Positions 53,197 through 61,933 of a stretch of 64,000 bases of DNA are shown here, in pieces. This DNA comes from Hyphomicrobiales bacterium. Its GTDB lineage: Bacteria > Pseudomonadota > Alphaproteobacteria > Rhizobiales > Beijerinckiaceae. Below the pieces are notes generated by a model that ran no database searches, was not told where the DNA came from, and saw only the letters and a list, made by a program, of their open reading frames with translations. Both the position numbers and the translations under genes were made by a program. How positions within the stretch are numbered: the stretch's first letter is position 1; each line of letters opens with the position of its first letter. The DNA is taken from positions 1 to 64,000 of the forward strand of contig JAIXUP010000006.1 of assembly GCA_027483505.1 (NCBI GenBank). Direction: 5' to 3'.

Positions 53197-54171
53197 ATGA
53201 AACAGTTTCGTGCCTGTCACACCGTCACCGTCACGCCCTTCACGCCGGATGGCCGCAAGATCGACGTTCCTGCCCTGAAGAAGTTTCTCGACTGGCAGCA
53301 CCGCAGCAAGGTCCCGGGCGTCATCCTGCTCGGCACGACCGGCGAGTTCCTCACTGTCTCTGATGCCGAGCGCGCCGAGCTTGTCGAAGCCACGGTCCAG
53401 CACTGCAAGGGCAAGATGACCGTGATGGTCGGCGCCACCCACGCCCACACGCCGACGGCAGTGCGCTTTGCGCGCGAAGCCGAAAAAGCCGGTGCGGACG
53501 GCCTGATGATTGCGCCGCCCTACTACTACACCCCCACCGAAGACGAGATCTTCAACTACTACGCGGCCATCTCCGAAGCTGTGTCCATTCCGATCATGCT
53601 CTACAACAACCCCTTCACCACCAATGTCGACATGTCGGCGAAGCTGGTGGCGCGCATGACGAAGGCGCTGCCGAACGTTCGCTACATCAAGGAAGCGAGC
53701 ATGGATGTGGCGCGCGTCTTCGACATCGTCGAGTTGACGGACGGCGTGATGAACGTGTTTGCCGGCGAGCGCGTCGTCGAAAGCTTCAAGCTCGGCGCGG
53801 TCGGCTATGTCGATCCGAACGGCAATTTCTGTCCGCGCGCCTCCACCGGCATGTGGACGCTGCTGGAGAAGGGTGATCTCAAGACCGCCATCAAGATCCA
53901 GCATCTGATCGACGAGATGTGGGGCATCATTAAGCAGGGGCATCCGCTCTATGGCCACCAGTGCTACTCGAAGGCCCTGGCCGCCGCGGCTGGCTATCCG
54001 GTCGGAGACGTCCGCCCGCCGATCACGACCTTCGCGTCGCTCGGCAAGGAGGGGACCGACCGTGTGACCAAGTTGACCCGGATCATGGCCAAGCTCGACG
54101 CGATCATGGACAAGGTCGAGGCGAAAGCTGCCGCCAAGGCCGAGCGCGCCGCCCTCAAGGCGGCGGCATGA
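53197..54171 (+). CDS. Dihydrodipicolinate synthase (DapA) family protein, copy 2
   Basis: 324 residues. Conserved residues are visible in ILLGTTGEFLTVSDAER, the catalytic tyrosine in MLYNNPFTTN and the Schiff-base lysine in RYIKEASMD. The C-terminus ends in an Ala/Lys-rich tail (KVEAKAAAKAERAALKAAA) that is longer than usual. It is not a close copy of the enzyme at 48689, so the two probably act on different intermediates. It overlaps the next gene by 4 bp (ATGA). Confidence 0.9.
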   Translation: MKQFRACHTVTVTPFTPDGRKIDVPALKKFLDWQHRSKVPGVILLGTTGEFLTVSDAERAELVEATVQHCKGKMTVMVGATHAHTPTAVRFAREAEKAGADGLMIAPPYYYTPTEDEIFNYYAAISEAVSIPIMLYNNPFTTNVDMSAKLVARMTKALPNVRYIKEASMDVARVFDIVELTDGVMNVFAGERVVESFKLGAVGYVDPNGNFCPRASTGMWTLLEKGDLKTAIKIQHLIDEMWGIIKQGHPLYGHQCYSKALAAAAGYPVGDVRPPITTFASLGKEGTDRVTKLTRIMAKLDAIMDKVEAKAAAKAERAALKAAA

Positions 54172-55295
54172 GCGCCATGGCCACTCCCGCGCTGTTCTCC
54201 CCCTTCACGATGCGTGGCGTCACGCTGAAGAACCGCATCGTGGTCTCTCCGATGTGCCAGTATCTGGCAGTGGAAGGGCAGCCGGGCGACTGGCACATGG
54301 CGCATCACGCGCGCTTTGCACTGGGCGGCGTCGGCGCCGCGATCCTTGAGGCGACCGCCATCAGCCGAGATGGCCGCATCACCCATGGCTGCACCGGGCT
54401 GTGGGAGGATGCGCAGATCGCGCCGATGGCGCGGATCACCGCGCTCTACAAGGCCCACGGCGTCGTGCCGGGCGTGCAGATCGGCCACGCCGGCGGCAAG
54501 GCTGCGACCCAGCGACCGTGGGAAGGGGCCGGGCCGTTGCCCGAGGACGGACCTGAGCCGGCCTGGGAGATCATCGGCCCGAGCGCGGTCAAGATCCGGT
54601 CGAACTTCCGAACGCCCCGGCCCGTCACCCTCGCCGAGATCGCGGAGATCGTCGCGGCGTTCGGGCAGGCGGCCCGCAGGGCGGTCGCGGCGGGGTTTGA
54701 CATCATCGAACTGCACGGGGCCCATGGCTATCTGCTGCACTCCTTCATGTCGCCGCTCACCAACCAGCGTACCGACGCCTATGGCGGCTCGCTGGCCAAC
54801 CGGATGCGGCTGGCGCTGGAGTGCGCGGCCGAGGTCCGCCGCGCGGTGCCCGGGCATGTCGTCGTCGCCTACCGGGCCTCGGTCGTCGACAACCTCGATG
54901 GCGGCATCGCCCTCAGCGACAGCGTTGCGCTGGCCGCCGAACTCAAGCAGCTTGGAGTCGACCTGATCGACTGCTCGGCGGGCGGGATTGCCCTGCCGGT
55001 GTCCCTCTTGCCCCAGAAGGTGGAACACGGCTTTCAGGCCCCGTTGGCCGAGGCGGTGCGGCACGGCGCCGGGCTAGCCACCATGGCGGTTGGCCTGATC
55101 ACCGATCCGGTCAAGGCCAATGCGATCATCGCCTCGGGCCAGGCCGATCTGGTGGCGCTGGGCCGCGAACTCCTGGCCGATCCGAGCTGGCCCTATCATG
55201 CCGCGGTCGCTCTCGGGCTCGACAAGCCGGAATCCGTCCTGCCGATGCAGTATGCCTTCTATCTGGAGCGCCGGGCCGCCGTTCAGGGACGATAG
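54168..55295 (+). CDS. Old yellow enzyme family NADH:flavin oxidoreductase (YqjM-like)
   Basis: 375 residues, FMN TIM barrel. NRIVVSPMCQYLA carries the Cys-Gln-Tyr redox segment of YqjM-type enzymes, ELHGAHGYLLHSFMSP the FMN and substrate site, and TDAYGGSLANRMR a family signature. Reaction: NAD(P)H-dependent reduction of an activated C=C bond or demethylation of N-methylated compounds in some members. The track starts upstream; ATG 54168 overlaps the DapA-family stop. Confidence 0.92.
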   Translation: MSAMATPALFSPFTMRGVTLKNRIVVSPMCQYLAVEGQPGDWHMAHHARFALGGVGAAILEATAISRDGRITHGCTGLWEDAQIAPMARITALYKAHGVVPGVQIGHAGGKAATQRPWEGAGPLPEDGPEPAWEIIGPSAVKIRSNFRTPRPVTLAEIAEIVAAFGQAARRAVAAGFDIIELHGAHGYLLHSFMSPLTNQRTDAYGGSLANRMRLALECAAEVRRAVPGHVVVAYRASVVDNLDGGIALSDSVALAAELKQLGVDLIDCSAGGIALPVSLLPQKVEHGFQAPLAEAVRHGAGLATMAVGLITDPVKANAIIASGQADLVALGRELLADPSWPYHAAVALGLDKPESVLPMQYAFYLERRAAVQGR

Positions 55296-55301
55296 GGCAT
55301 T

Positions 55302-55332
55302 GCGCGCAAAACTGGGCCCCGGTTTCGCGCGC
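55302..55332. terminator. Hairpin between convergent genes (GCGCGC core)
   Basis: GCGCGC-A-AAAC ... GTTT-C-GCGCGC near-perfect inverted repeat 7 bp after the oxidoreductase stop, in the 81-bp gap to a convergent SDR. No T-run; possible two-way terminator. It begins with the TTGCGCGCAA core also seen after crtB. Confidence 0.45.
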
Positions 55333-55376
55333 CGGCAATCTCCTGACTGACGATGGGCCTGCCGGACAGGATCATC

Positions 55377-56141
55377 TCAGGGGATCAGCCCGGCATCGAC
55401 AGGCAGCACTCGTCCGGTGAGCCCTGACGCCATCTCGCTGGCGAGAAACAGCGCGGCCCGCGCCACATCGTCCTCGCCTGCCATCCGTCCCAGTGGCGTC
55501 TGTGCGGCAAAGGCCGAGAGTGCCTCGTCCGGTGAGGGGCCGCCTTCGCTGGCGCGCTGGTGCAGCCGTCCGATCAGCGCCTCCGTCGCCACCGGGCCGG
55601 GCGCGAGCGCGTTGACGCGGATCCCGTAGCGACCGAGGTCGAGCGCCGCGGCGCGCATGATCCCCAGCACGGCATGCTTGCTGGCGGTGTAGAGCATCTG
55701 GCGCGGATGGGAGACCATGGCATTGATCGAGGCCATCAGGATGATCGCGCCGCCCCGGGCTTTCAGATGCGGCACGGCGTGGGCCACGGTCGCCGCGACG
55801 CCGCGCACATTCACAGCCATCACGGCGTCCCATTCGGCAAAATCGAGCTCTTCCGTTTGCCGCCAGGGCGGAACGAGCCCGGCATTGGCGACCACGATGT
55901 CAAGCCCGCCAAGGCTGGCGGCGGCCTCGGTGATCGCCCGCTCAACCCCGGCAGGATCGGTGACGTCGCAGGCGAGGCCGAGGTCGCCCTGCCATGCGCC
56001 GGGCGCTGCCAACGCGGAAGGATGATCGAGCGCCGCGACCTCAGCCCCGGCGTCGCGAAACGCCCGGCCGATCGCCGCTCCGAGACCGCGCGCCGCGCCG
56101 GTGACGAGGGCCCGTCGGCCAAGTAGAAGTGCTGCTGTCAC
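55377..56141 (-). CDS. SDR family oxidoreductase
   Basis: 254 residues: VTGAARGLGAAIGRAF, NAGLVPPW, catalytic YTASKHAVLGI, and C-terminal SGLTGRVLPVDAGL, typical of classical 3-oxoacyl-ACP-reductase-like SDRs. The start overlaps the stop of the upstream FAD oxidoreductase by 4 bp (ATGA). Likely oxidises a hydroxyl in the same pathway as its operon partners. Confidence 0.88.
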   Translation of the reverse strand: MTAALLLGRRALVTGAARGLGAAIGRAFRDAGAEVAALDHPSALAAPGAWQGDLGLACDVTDPAGVERAITEAAASLGGLDIVVANAGLVPPWRQTEELDFAEWDAVMAVNVRGVAATVAHAVPHLKARGGAIILMASINAMVSHPRQMLYTASKHAVLGIMRAAALDLGRYGIRVNALAPGPVATEALIGRLHQRASEGGPSPDEALSAFAAQTPLGRMAGEDDVARAALFLASEMASGLTGRVLPVDAGLIP

Positions 56142-57931
56142 GGCTGTTCTGCTCCGGTTCCGGCCGCCTGCCCGCCAAGGTCAAGCGCCGCGATCGCGGC
56201 AACGGAAACGGGCCTCAGCGGTGTTCGCGGTGCGAACATCTGCTCGGCATCGGGTTGCCCACCCAGCGCGCCCGCAAGCAACTCGGCCGCCAGCGGCGCG
56301 CAGTAGCGGCCCTGGCAGCGGCCCATGCCGAGCCGGGTCTGGCGCTTGATGGCCCCAAGGCTCGTGGCCCCGCTGTCGAGCGCAGCACGCAGCGCGCCCT
56401 GCGAGACCTCCTCGCACCGGCAGACCAGCGTATCAGGGCCGGCCAGTTCGGTCGTGATCGGCTGGCCGCGATAGATTGACCAGAGCGCTGTCTGGAACCG
56501 CGAGGCCCGCCGCAGTTCTGTGCGGGCCCTGTCGAGCTCGCGCGTCTGTTCCGGGCCGGGCGCGGCGCCGCACGCGCGGGCCGCTGCGTAGCCGGCGATA
56601 ACCCCGCTGGCCATCGCGATCCGCGCCCCGCCAAAGCGCGCCCCGTCGCCGGCGGCGAAGATGTCTGGCCTGCCGGTGCGGCCATCGCCGTCGCAGCTGA
56701 GCGCAAGATGCCGCCAGTGCTCGTCAAACCTGAGCTCGCACCCGAGCGCTGCTGCAAGCTCCAGCGCCGGATTGAAGCCGTATCCAAGGCACAGGACATC
56801 CGCCTCAAGCCACTGGATGCGGCTCATGTCAGGCTTGCGGCACGCATCAAGCGGCGCCAGCGCAACCCGTGACACGCGCCCATCACCCTCGGCTCTGATG
56901 ACGGCGTGGCCATGGAGGAGGGGCACGCCGTGCCTGAGCAGGGCCAGCCGGTAGCCCAGCCCGTCCGCGACCAGCTGCGGTGCCATCGCCAGCATCGTGG
57001 CGAGATGCGGCAATGCCCGCAGGCCCGGCGCGGGCGACAATTCGGCCACTGCGACCACCTTTATGCCCGCGCGCAGCAACTCCGCCGCCAGTTGCAGGTT
57101 CAGCGGACCATGTCCCGCAATGAGCACCCTCCGGCCCGGCGAAACGGCGTAGGCCCTCAGAAAGCTCTGCGCCGCCCCGGTCGTCATCACGCCGGGCAAG
57201 GTCCAGCCGGGGAAGGGCGCTGCCCGCTCGACGGCGCCGGTGGCCAGCACGAGCTTGCGGTAGATCACCCGGCGCGTGCCGCCCGGCTGGACAATCAGCA
57301 GGTCATTGGCCCCCGTGCTCGACCAGACGGCGGCTTCGGCAAGGTGGGTGACGCCGGCTGCGATTGCACGGGCGGCGAGGGCGCGCCCCTCGCGGAACTG
57401 CCGGTCCAGTGCCGATGCGGTGACCGGAAGCCCCTCAGCGGGCTGCTTGAAATACTGTCCGCCAGCCAGCTTCCGCTCGTCGATCATGGCCACACGGAGG
57501 CCGGAACGTGCCGCCGCCAGCGCCGCCGACAGGCCCGCCGGGCCGCCGCCGACCACGGCGACATCGACGCTCAGAGGCGCAGCACCGCCGGATTCGGTCC
57601 GATCCGGCGCTTGCCGCAGGCGCGGCGTATGCGTCGCGACAGCCATGCCGGCCGTCACGGGCGTCAGGCAGGCCCGCACCGTGTCGCCATCCGCCGTGAC
57701 GAGGCAGTCATGGCACGCGCCCATGCCGCAAAACGGCCCGCGCGCCGCGTCGTTGCGTGTCAGCCTGCAGGCCGGCCGCCCCGCCGCAGCCAGGGCCGCC
57801 GCGATGGTCTCGCCGGGATGGGCCTGCAAGGGCTCGCCATTGAAATTGAAACTGAGCGGCGGTTGGCGTGGCGCAATGCCCGGCAGCGTGACCCGAAGGC
57901 CTGCCGTTGGCCTCGCCGCCTCATCGGACAT
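56138..57931 (-). CDS. Fused ferredoxin/FAD/BFD oxidoreductase, paralog of the 40343 gene
   Basis: 597 residues with the same order as the 40.3-kb paralog: Fer2 domain (RGPFCGMGACHDC; VRACLTPV), FAD domain (VVGGGPAGLSAALAAARSG; DIFAAGDGARFGG) and BFD-like domain (CRCEEV; GMGRCQGRYCAPL). Both end in the FAPRTP/FAPRAP stretch. It lacks an adjacent DAO-type gene; its catalytic partner may be the DAO protein at 51139. The start at 57931 (MSDEAARPTAG) overlaps the upstream SDR by about 11 bp. A palindrome like the IclR site lies in the 3' coding part. Confidence 0.88.
   Translation of the reverse strand: MSDEAARPTAGLRVTLPGIAPRQPPLSFNFNGEPLQAHPGETIAAALAAAGRPACRLTRNDAARGPFCGMGACHDCLVTADGDTVRACLTPVTAGMAVATHTPRLRQAPDRTESGGAAPLSVDVAVVGGGPAGLSAALAAARSGLRVAMIDERKLAGGQYFKQPAEGLPVTASALDRQFREGRALAARAIAAGVTHLAEAAVWSSTGANDLLIVQPGGTRRVIYRKLVLATGAVERAAPFPGWTLPGVMTTGAAQSFLRAYAVSPGRRVLIAGHGPLNLQLAAELLRAGIKVVAVAELSPAPGLRALPHLATMLAMAPQLVADGLGYRLALLRHGVPLLHGHAVIRAEGDGRVSRVALAPLDACRKPDMSRIQWLEADVLCLGYGFNPALELAAALGCELRFDEHWRHLALSCDGDGRTGRPDIFAAGDGARFGGARIAMASGVIAGYAAARACGAAPGPEQTRELDRARTELRRASRFQTALWSIYRGQPITTELAGPDTLVCRCEEVSQGALRAALDSGATSLGAIKRQTRLGMGRCQGRYCAPLAAELLAGALGGQPDAEQMFAPRTPLRPVSVAAIAALDLGGQAAGTGAEQP
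56222..56238. promoter_or_regulatory. IclR-like palindrome inside the oxidoreductase gene (site 3)
   Basis: TGTTCGCGGTGCGAACA is a perfect match to the motif, located about 85-100 bp upstream of the SDR at 55377-56141 on the minus strand. It may be an internal operator or a chance result of the conserved FAPRTP coding sequence. Confidence 0.3.
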
Positions 57932-58688
57932 AGCTAGCGCCATTGACGTCAAGGGTCGCGCCCGTCAGGTGCCTGACCTTGCCCGTCGCGAGGAAGGCCA
58001 CCAGTTCGCCAATGTCGGATGGCGGCACCCATTCGCCCATGGCCAACATGGCCGTGACCTTGTCCTCGCCGCCCTGTGATGCGGCAAAATCCTCCGACAT
58101 GCGCGTCCGCACAACGCCCGGCGCGACGACATAGCTCAGGATGTTGTCCTTGGCATAGCCGCGGGCGATGCTCTGGGCAGCGGCCTTCACCGCCGCCTTG
58201 CTGGCCGCATAGGCGAGCATGGCCGGGTTGGTCACGCCGCGCTGGGCCGCCCAGCTTGAAATGGTGATCAGGACGCCGCCGCCGACTTCCCGGTAGTGCC
58301 GCACCGCATGACGCATCAGGCGCGTCGGCGCCAGGACATTGATGCGCCACTGGCTGTCCCAGGCCGAATCCCAGGCCTCGATGCCGTCGTCGATGCCGCC
58401 ATCGACCAGCATGACCGCAGCGTTGAGGACAACCGCATCGATTCGCCCGCGCCAGGCCAGCGCGGCCTGCCAGAGCCCGTCCATGCTGTCCGGCTGGCTC
58501 TGGTCAGCGCTGATGAAGGCTTTACGCTCCGCCGGAATGGCGCTGAGAGCGGCCTCCGCGCCGGCGCGGTCGCGTCCGTAATGGGCGATCACGCTCGCAC
58601 CCTCTGCCGCCAGTGAGGCGGCGATGGCCGCGCCGATGCCCTTCGACGCCCCGGTCACCAGAACAACTTTGCCGCCTAGTGTCGCCAT
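57921..58688 (-). CDS. SDR family oxidoreductase
   Basis: 255 residues. VTGASKGIGAAIAASLA, NAAVMLVDGG, catalytic YAASKAAVKA and TGATLDVNGASYVR are intact. The ATG at 58688 is chosen over 58694 because GGAG lies 8 bases before it. First gene of the minus-strand SDR/FAD-oxidoreductase/SDR operon, divergent from the TRAP transporter across two palindromic operators. Confidence 0.87.
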   Translation of the reverse strand: MATLGGKVVLVTGASKGIGAAIAASLAAEGASVIAHYGRDRAGAEAALSAIPAERKAFISADQSQPDSMDGLWQAALAWRGRIDAVVLNAAVMLVDGGIDDGIEAWDSAWDSQWRINVLAPTRLMRHAVRHYREVGGGVLITISSWAAQRGVTNPAMLAYAASKAAVKAAAQSIARGYAKDNILSYVVAPGVVRTRMSEDFAASQGGEDKVTAMLAMGEWVPPSDIGELVAFLATGKVRHLTGATLDVNGASYVR

Positions 58689-58750
58689 GCGCATGTCTCC
58701 GCTTCAGGGGCCAGCGTAGCGTGACCTGACGGCGATGTCAGCAGGTTGAG

Positions 58751-58787
58751 AGTTCGCATCGCGAACATGAAGCACGCATCGCGAACT
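58751..58787. promoter_or_regulatory. Tandem IclR-like operators before the TRAP transporter (sites 4 and 5)
   Basis: AGTTCGCATCGCGAACA (58751-58767) and AGCACGCATCGCGAACT (58771-58787) share CGCATCGCGAAC, with centres 20 bp apart, about two helical turns. They sit between the divergent SDR and TRAP operons and could control both. Confidence 0.6.
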
Positions 58788-58881
58788 TCTTGCGCCGGTA
58801 TTCAAAACCTGTTTAGTTCGTCGAAAGAGGCCGTCCCCTGTGCTCTGCACGAGGCTGGCGAAGGGTTGGGGAGACTGGACC

Positions 58882-59424
58882 TTGAAGGCAGCCGTGCGAT
58901 CGACCCTGGCCCTGCTCGAACGGCTCAACACCGCCGTCTACTACCTGATCGGGGCCATTCTCGCCCTGATCTCCGTGGTCGTGCTGGGGCAGGTGCTGGT
59001 CCGCTTTGTCCTGACGCATCTTGGCCTCAACATCTCGGCGCCGTGGACGGAAGAGCTGGCGCGCTTCCTGCTGGTCTGGCTGATCTTCCTGGGCGCGGCG
59101 GTCGGCTGCAGGCGCATGCAGCTGATCTCGCTGGACTTCGTGCTGAAGGCGCTTCCGGGCCTGATCGGGCAGGCGGCGCGCTACCTGTCGCTGGGCCTTT
59201 GCCTCTACCTCTTCCTGCTGCTGGTGATCTATGGCCACCAGTTCGTCCGCATCATCGGCGCGAGCGAACTGAGCCCGGTGATGCAGATATCCAAGTCCTG
59301 GGTTTACTGGGCCATGCCTGCGGGTGGCGCGCTCATGATCATCAACACGCTTGCCTTCATCGCCGAGGCGATCATCGACGGCAAGGACATCCGCAACGCC
59401 GGCGGCATCGCGGACACGGATTGA
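58882..59424 (+). CDS. TRAP transporter small permease (DctQ family)
   Basis: About 180 residues, four spans: LIGAILALISVVVLGQVLVRF, then WTEELARFLLVWLIFLGAAVGCRRM, a DctQ hallmark. A TTG at 58882 with GGGGAGA at good spacing starts at KAAVRSTLALLERLN; a GTG at 58840 is the alternative in the track. It is followed by the large permease after 4 bp. Confidence 0.86.
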   Translation: MKAAVRSTLALLERLNTAVYYLIGAILALISVVVLGQVLVRFVLTHLGLNISAPWTEELARFLLVWLIFLGAAVGCRRMQLISLDFVLKALPGLIGQAARYLSLGLCLYLFLLLVIYGHQFVRIIGASELSPVMQISKSWVYWAMPAGGALMIINTLAFIAEAIIDGKDIRNAGGIADTD

Positions 59425-59428
59425 TCCC

Positions 59429-60700
59429 ATGACTTTTCTGATCGTCATCATGCTGGCCCTGTTCGCGCTGAGCGTGCCGATCGCCTTTGCGCTCGGGATC
59501 GCCGCGCTGCCCTTCTTTCTGGAGCGCCGCCTGCCCCTGATCGCCATCCCGCAGGTGATCTTCGATTCGATGGACTCCTTCGTGCTTCTGGCGGTGCCGC
59601 TCTATGTCCTGGCCGGCCGACTGATGATGACCGGTGGGGTGGCGCGGCGTCTGGTCGAGTTCGCGGTGTCGCTCGTCGGCTTCCTGCGCGGCGGGCTTGC
59701 TGCGGCGACTGTGCTCACCTCGATGCTGTTCGCCACGATCTCGGGCTCCTCCGCCGCCACTGCGGCCGCGATCGGCTCGACGCTGATCCCCGAAATGGAG
59801 CGCAAGAAGTACCCCCGGCCCTTTGCCGCAGCCGTCGTCGCCTCATCAGGCGAGCTCGGCGTCATCATCCCGCCATCGGTTCCGATGGTGATCTATGCCG
59901 TGATCACCGGCGTTTCGATCACCGATCTGTTCATCGCCGGCATCCTGCCAGGCATCATGATCGGGCTTTCGCTGATCCTGACCATTGTCGTGGTGTCCTC
60001 GATCCGAAATTACGGCGAGCGGGAGCCGTTTCAGCTGAAGCCCTATGTCGCCAACATCGGCGTCGCGACAAAGCGCGCGGCCCTGTCGCTGGTGATGCCG
60101 TTCATCATCCTGGGCGGCATCTATGGCGGCGTGTTCACCCCGACGGAAGCGGCGGTCGTCGCCGTCGCTTACGCACTGTTTCTCGGCTGTATCGTCTATC
60201 GCGAAATTCCGCTGAAGGCGCTGCCGCGGATCTTCGCGGAATCCGCCTTCACCTCGTCGATCGTCATGATCATCGTCGGCTTCGCCTTTGTCTTCGCCTA
60301 TGCGCTGGCGCTGATGCAGGCGCCGCAGCAGGTGGCGGCGGCCATTCGCGGCGTCTCCAGCGATCCGATGGTGTTCCTGCTGCTGGTCAACCTGTTCCTG
60401 TTCGTCGTCGGCATGTTCATGGAGACCTTCGCGGCGATCATCATCCTGGCGCCGGTGCTGGCGCCCGTGGCGCAGCAACTGGGGATAGACCCTGTGCATT
60501 TCGGGCTGATCATGATCGTCAATCTCGCGATTGGCATGGTCACCCCGCCGGTGGGCGTCAATCTTTTCGTCGCCTGCGGCATCGCCAACATCACCATGGA
60601 GCAGCTCATGCGGCCGCTTCTGGTGTTCCTTGCGGTGCTCATCATCAACATGTTCATCATCACCTATGTGCCGTGGCTCAGCCTCGCGCTCATCCGGTGA
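59429..60700 (+). CDS. TRAP transporter large permease (DctM family)
   Basis: 423 residues, about 12 spans; MLFATISGSSAATAAAIGS and ASSGELGVIIPPSVPMVIY are DctM hallmarks, as is GMVTPPVGVNLFVA near the C-terminus. The start at 59429 (MTFLIVIMLALFALS) is used. The transporter uses an ion gradient with a periplasmic binding protein to import an organic acid. Confidence 0.93.
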   Translation: MTFLIVIMLALFALSVPIAFALGIAALPFFLERRLPLIAIPQVIFDSMDSFVLLAVPLYVLAGRLMMTGGVARRLVEFAVSLVGFLRGGLAAATVLTSMLFATISGSSAATAAAIGSTLIPEMERKKYPRPFAAAVVASSGELGVIIPPSVPMVIYAVITGVSITDLFIAGILPGIMIGLSLILTIVVVSSIRNYGEREPFQLKPYVANIGVATKRAALSLVMPFIILGGIYGGVFTPTEAAVVAVAYALFLGCIVYREIPLKALPRIFAESAFTSSIVMIIVGFAFVFAYALALMQAPQQVAAAIRGVSSDPMVFLLLVNLFLFVVGMFMETFAAIIILAPVLAPVAQQLGIDPVHFGLIMIVNLAIGMVTPPVGVNLFVACGIANITMEQLMRPLLVFLAVLIINMFIITYVPWLSLALIR

Positions 60701-60721
60701 CAACCAGAGGGAGGAACTGAC

Positions 60722-61720
60722 ATGGCGTTTCTGCGAGTGATTGGAGCGGCCCTGCTCGGGCTGGCAAGCCTTGTCGGGGCTGCCAAAGCACAGGCCCCGA
60801 TCGAGATGAACATCGGCCATGTGCTGAGCGAACGCAGCTTCTATCATGTGGCCGGCCTCAAGTTCAAAGAACTGATGGAGGCCCGCTCCAATGGCCGGGT
60901 GAAGGTCAATGTGCAGTGCTGCGGTGCGCTCGGCAACGAAGGCCGCATCATCCAGTCTGTCCGCACGGGGGTGATCGACGCCGGCTTCTACGGTCTCGGC
61001 TCGCTTGAATCGACGATCCCTGAGTATCGTGTCCTGTCGTTGCCGCACCTGTTCGACAACCGGACGCAGGCGGAGCGCATCCTGCGCGGCGCGGTCGGCG
61101 AGCGGCTTCTCAAGCTGGTCGAACCGCATGGCATGATCGGGCTCGCCTTCGGCGCGATCTTCGAGCGCCAGATCGCCACGCGCGACAAGGCCATCAACAC
61201 GCCGGCCGACCTGCGGGGCCTGAAGATCCGCGTGCTGCAGACTCCGGGCTGGGTGCAGGCCTATACTGCGGTCGGAGCGCAGCCAACGCCGATGGCCTAT
61301 GGCGAGGTCTTCCTGGCCATGCAGAACGGTGTCGTCGATGCGCTCGAAGTGTCCCCCGATGCGATGGTGGCGGACCGTTTCATGGAAGTCGCCAAGCACT
61401 ATGCCCTGACCCGCTTCCACCAGTCGACCACGATGTTTGTGTTCTCGCAGGCCAAGTTCAATGCGCTCCCGGCCGACATCCAGGCCATGGTCCGCGCGGT
61501 CACGCCGGAAGCCGTGCAGGCCGGGCTCGACTTCCACAACAAGTTTGGTGACGAGTCGCTCGCTGCGGTTCGCGCCAAGGGCATCGCCGTGACCGAACCG
61601 GCAATCGGACCGTTCCGCGAGGCCTCGCGGCCGTCATGGGATATCATCCTGCGTGATGCCGGCGCCAACGGCCGGGCTCTGGCCGATGAAATCGAGGCCG
61701 CCCGGCGCGCCATGAACTGA
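60722..61720 (+). CDS. TRAP transporter substrate-binding protein (DctP family)
   Basis: 332 residues with signal peptide (RVIGAALLGLASLVGAAKAQA) and DctP motifs NIGHVLSERSFYHVAGLKF and MQNGVVDALEVSPD. The conserved arginine that binds the carboxylate is expected in LRGLKIRVLQTPGW. The ligand is probably a carboxylate; which one is not known. Third gene of the TRAP operon, unusual only in that the binding protein comes last. Confidence 0.92.
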   Translation: MAFLRVIGAALLGLASLVGAAKAQAPIEMNIGHVLSERSFYHVAGLKFKELMEARSNGRVKVNVQCCGALGNEGRIIQSVRTGVIDAGFYGLGSLESTIPEYRVLSLPHLFDNRTQAERILRGAVGERLLKLVEPHGMIGLAFGAIFERQIATRDKAINTPADLRGLKIRVLQTPGWVQAYTAVGAQPTPMAYGEVFLAMQNGVVDALEVSPDAMVADRFMEVAKHYALTRFHQSTTMFVFSQAKFNALPADIQAMVRAVTPEAVQAGLDFHNKFGDESLAAVRAKGIAVTEPAIGPFREASRPSWDIILRDAGANGRALADEIEAARRAMN

Positions 61721-61731
61721 GCCCGCAATCC

Positions 61732-61769
61732 CCGGCATGCGTGGCCGAGCGGTCGGATGCGCATGCCGG
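61732..61769 (+). terminator. Perfect 10-bp hairpin after the TRAP operon
   Basis: CCGGCATGCG/CGCATGCCGG encloses a second stem CCGA/TCGG, 11 bp after the dctP stop. There is no U-tract, so it may protect the mRNA 3' end or mark a weak terminator rather than terminate by itself. Confidence 0.5.
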
Positions 61770-61933
61770 TCTGCAACCCCTGATGATATGCCGGCTCTTG
61801 CGGCCGCCCTGCGGCGGCTTGACGGCGCACCGGGCGCCTTCTTTATAGGTCATAGATCCCTGTCGGCGCGGCGGCCCTTGTCTGCCTCGCGTCTGACAGC
61901 GCCCGGATTGCGCCCGTCCCGAAAGTCGAAGCC

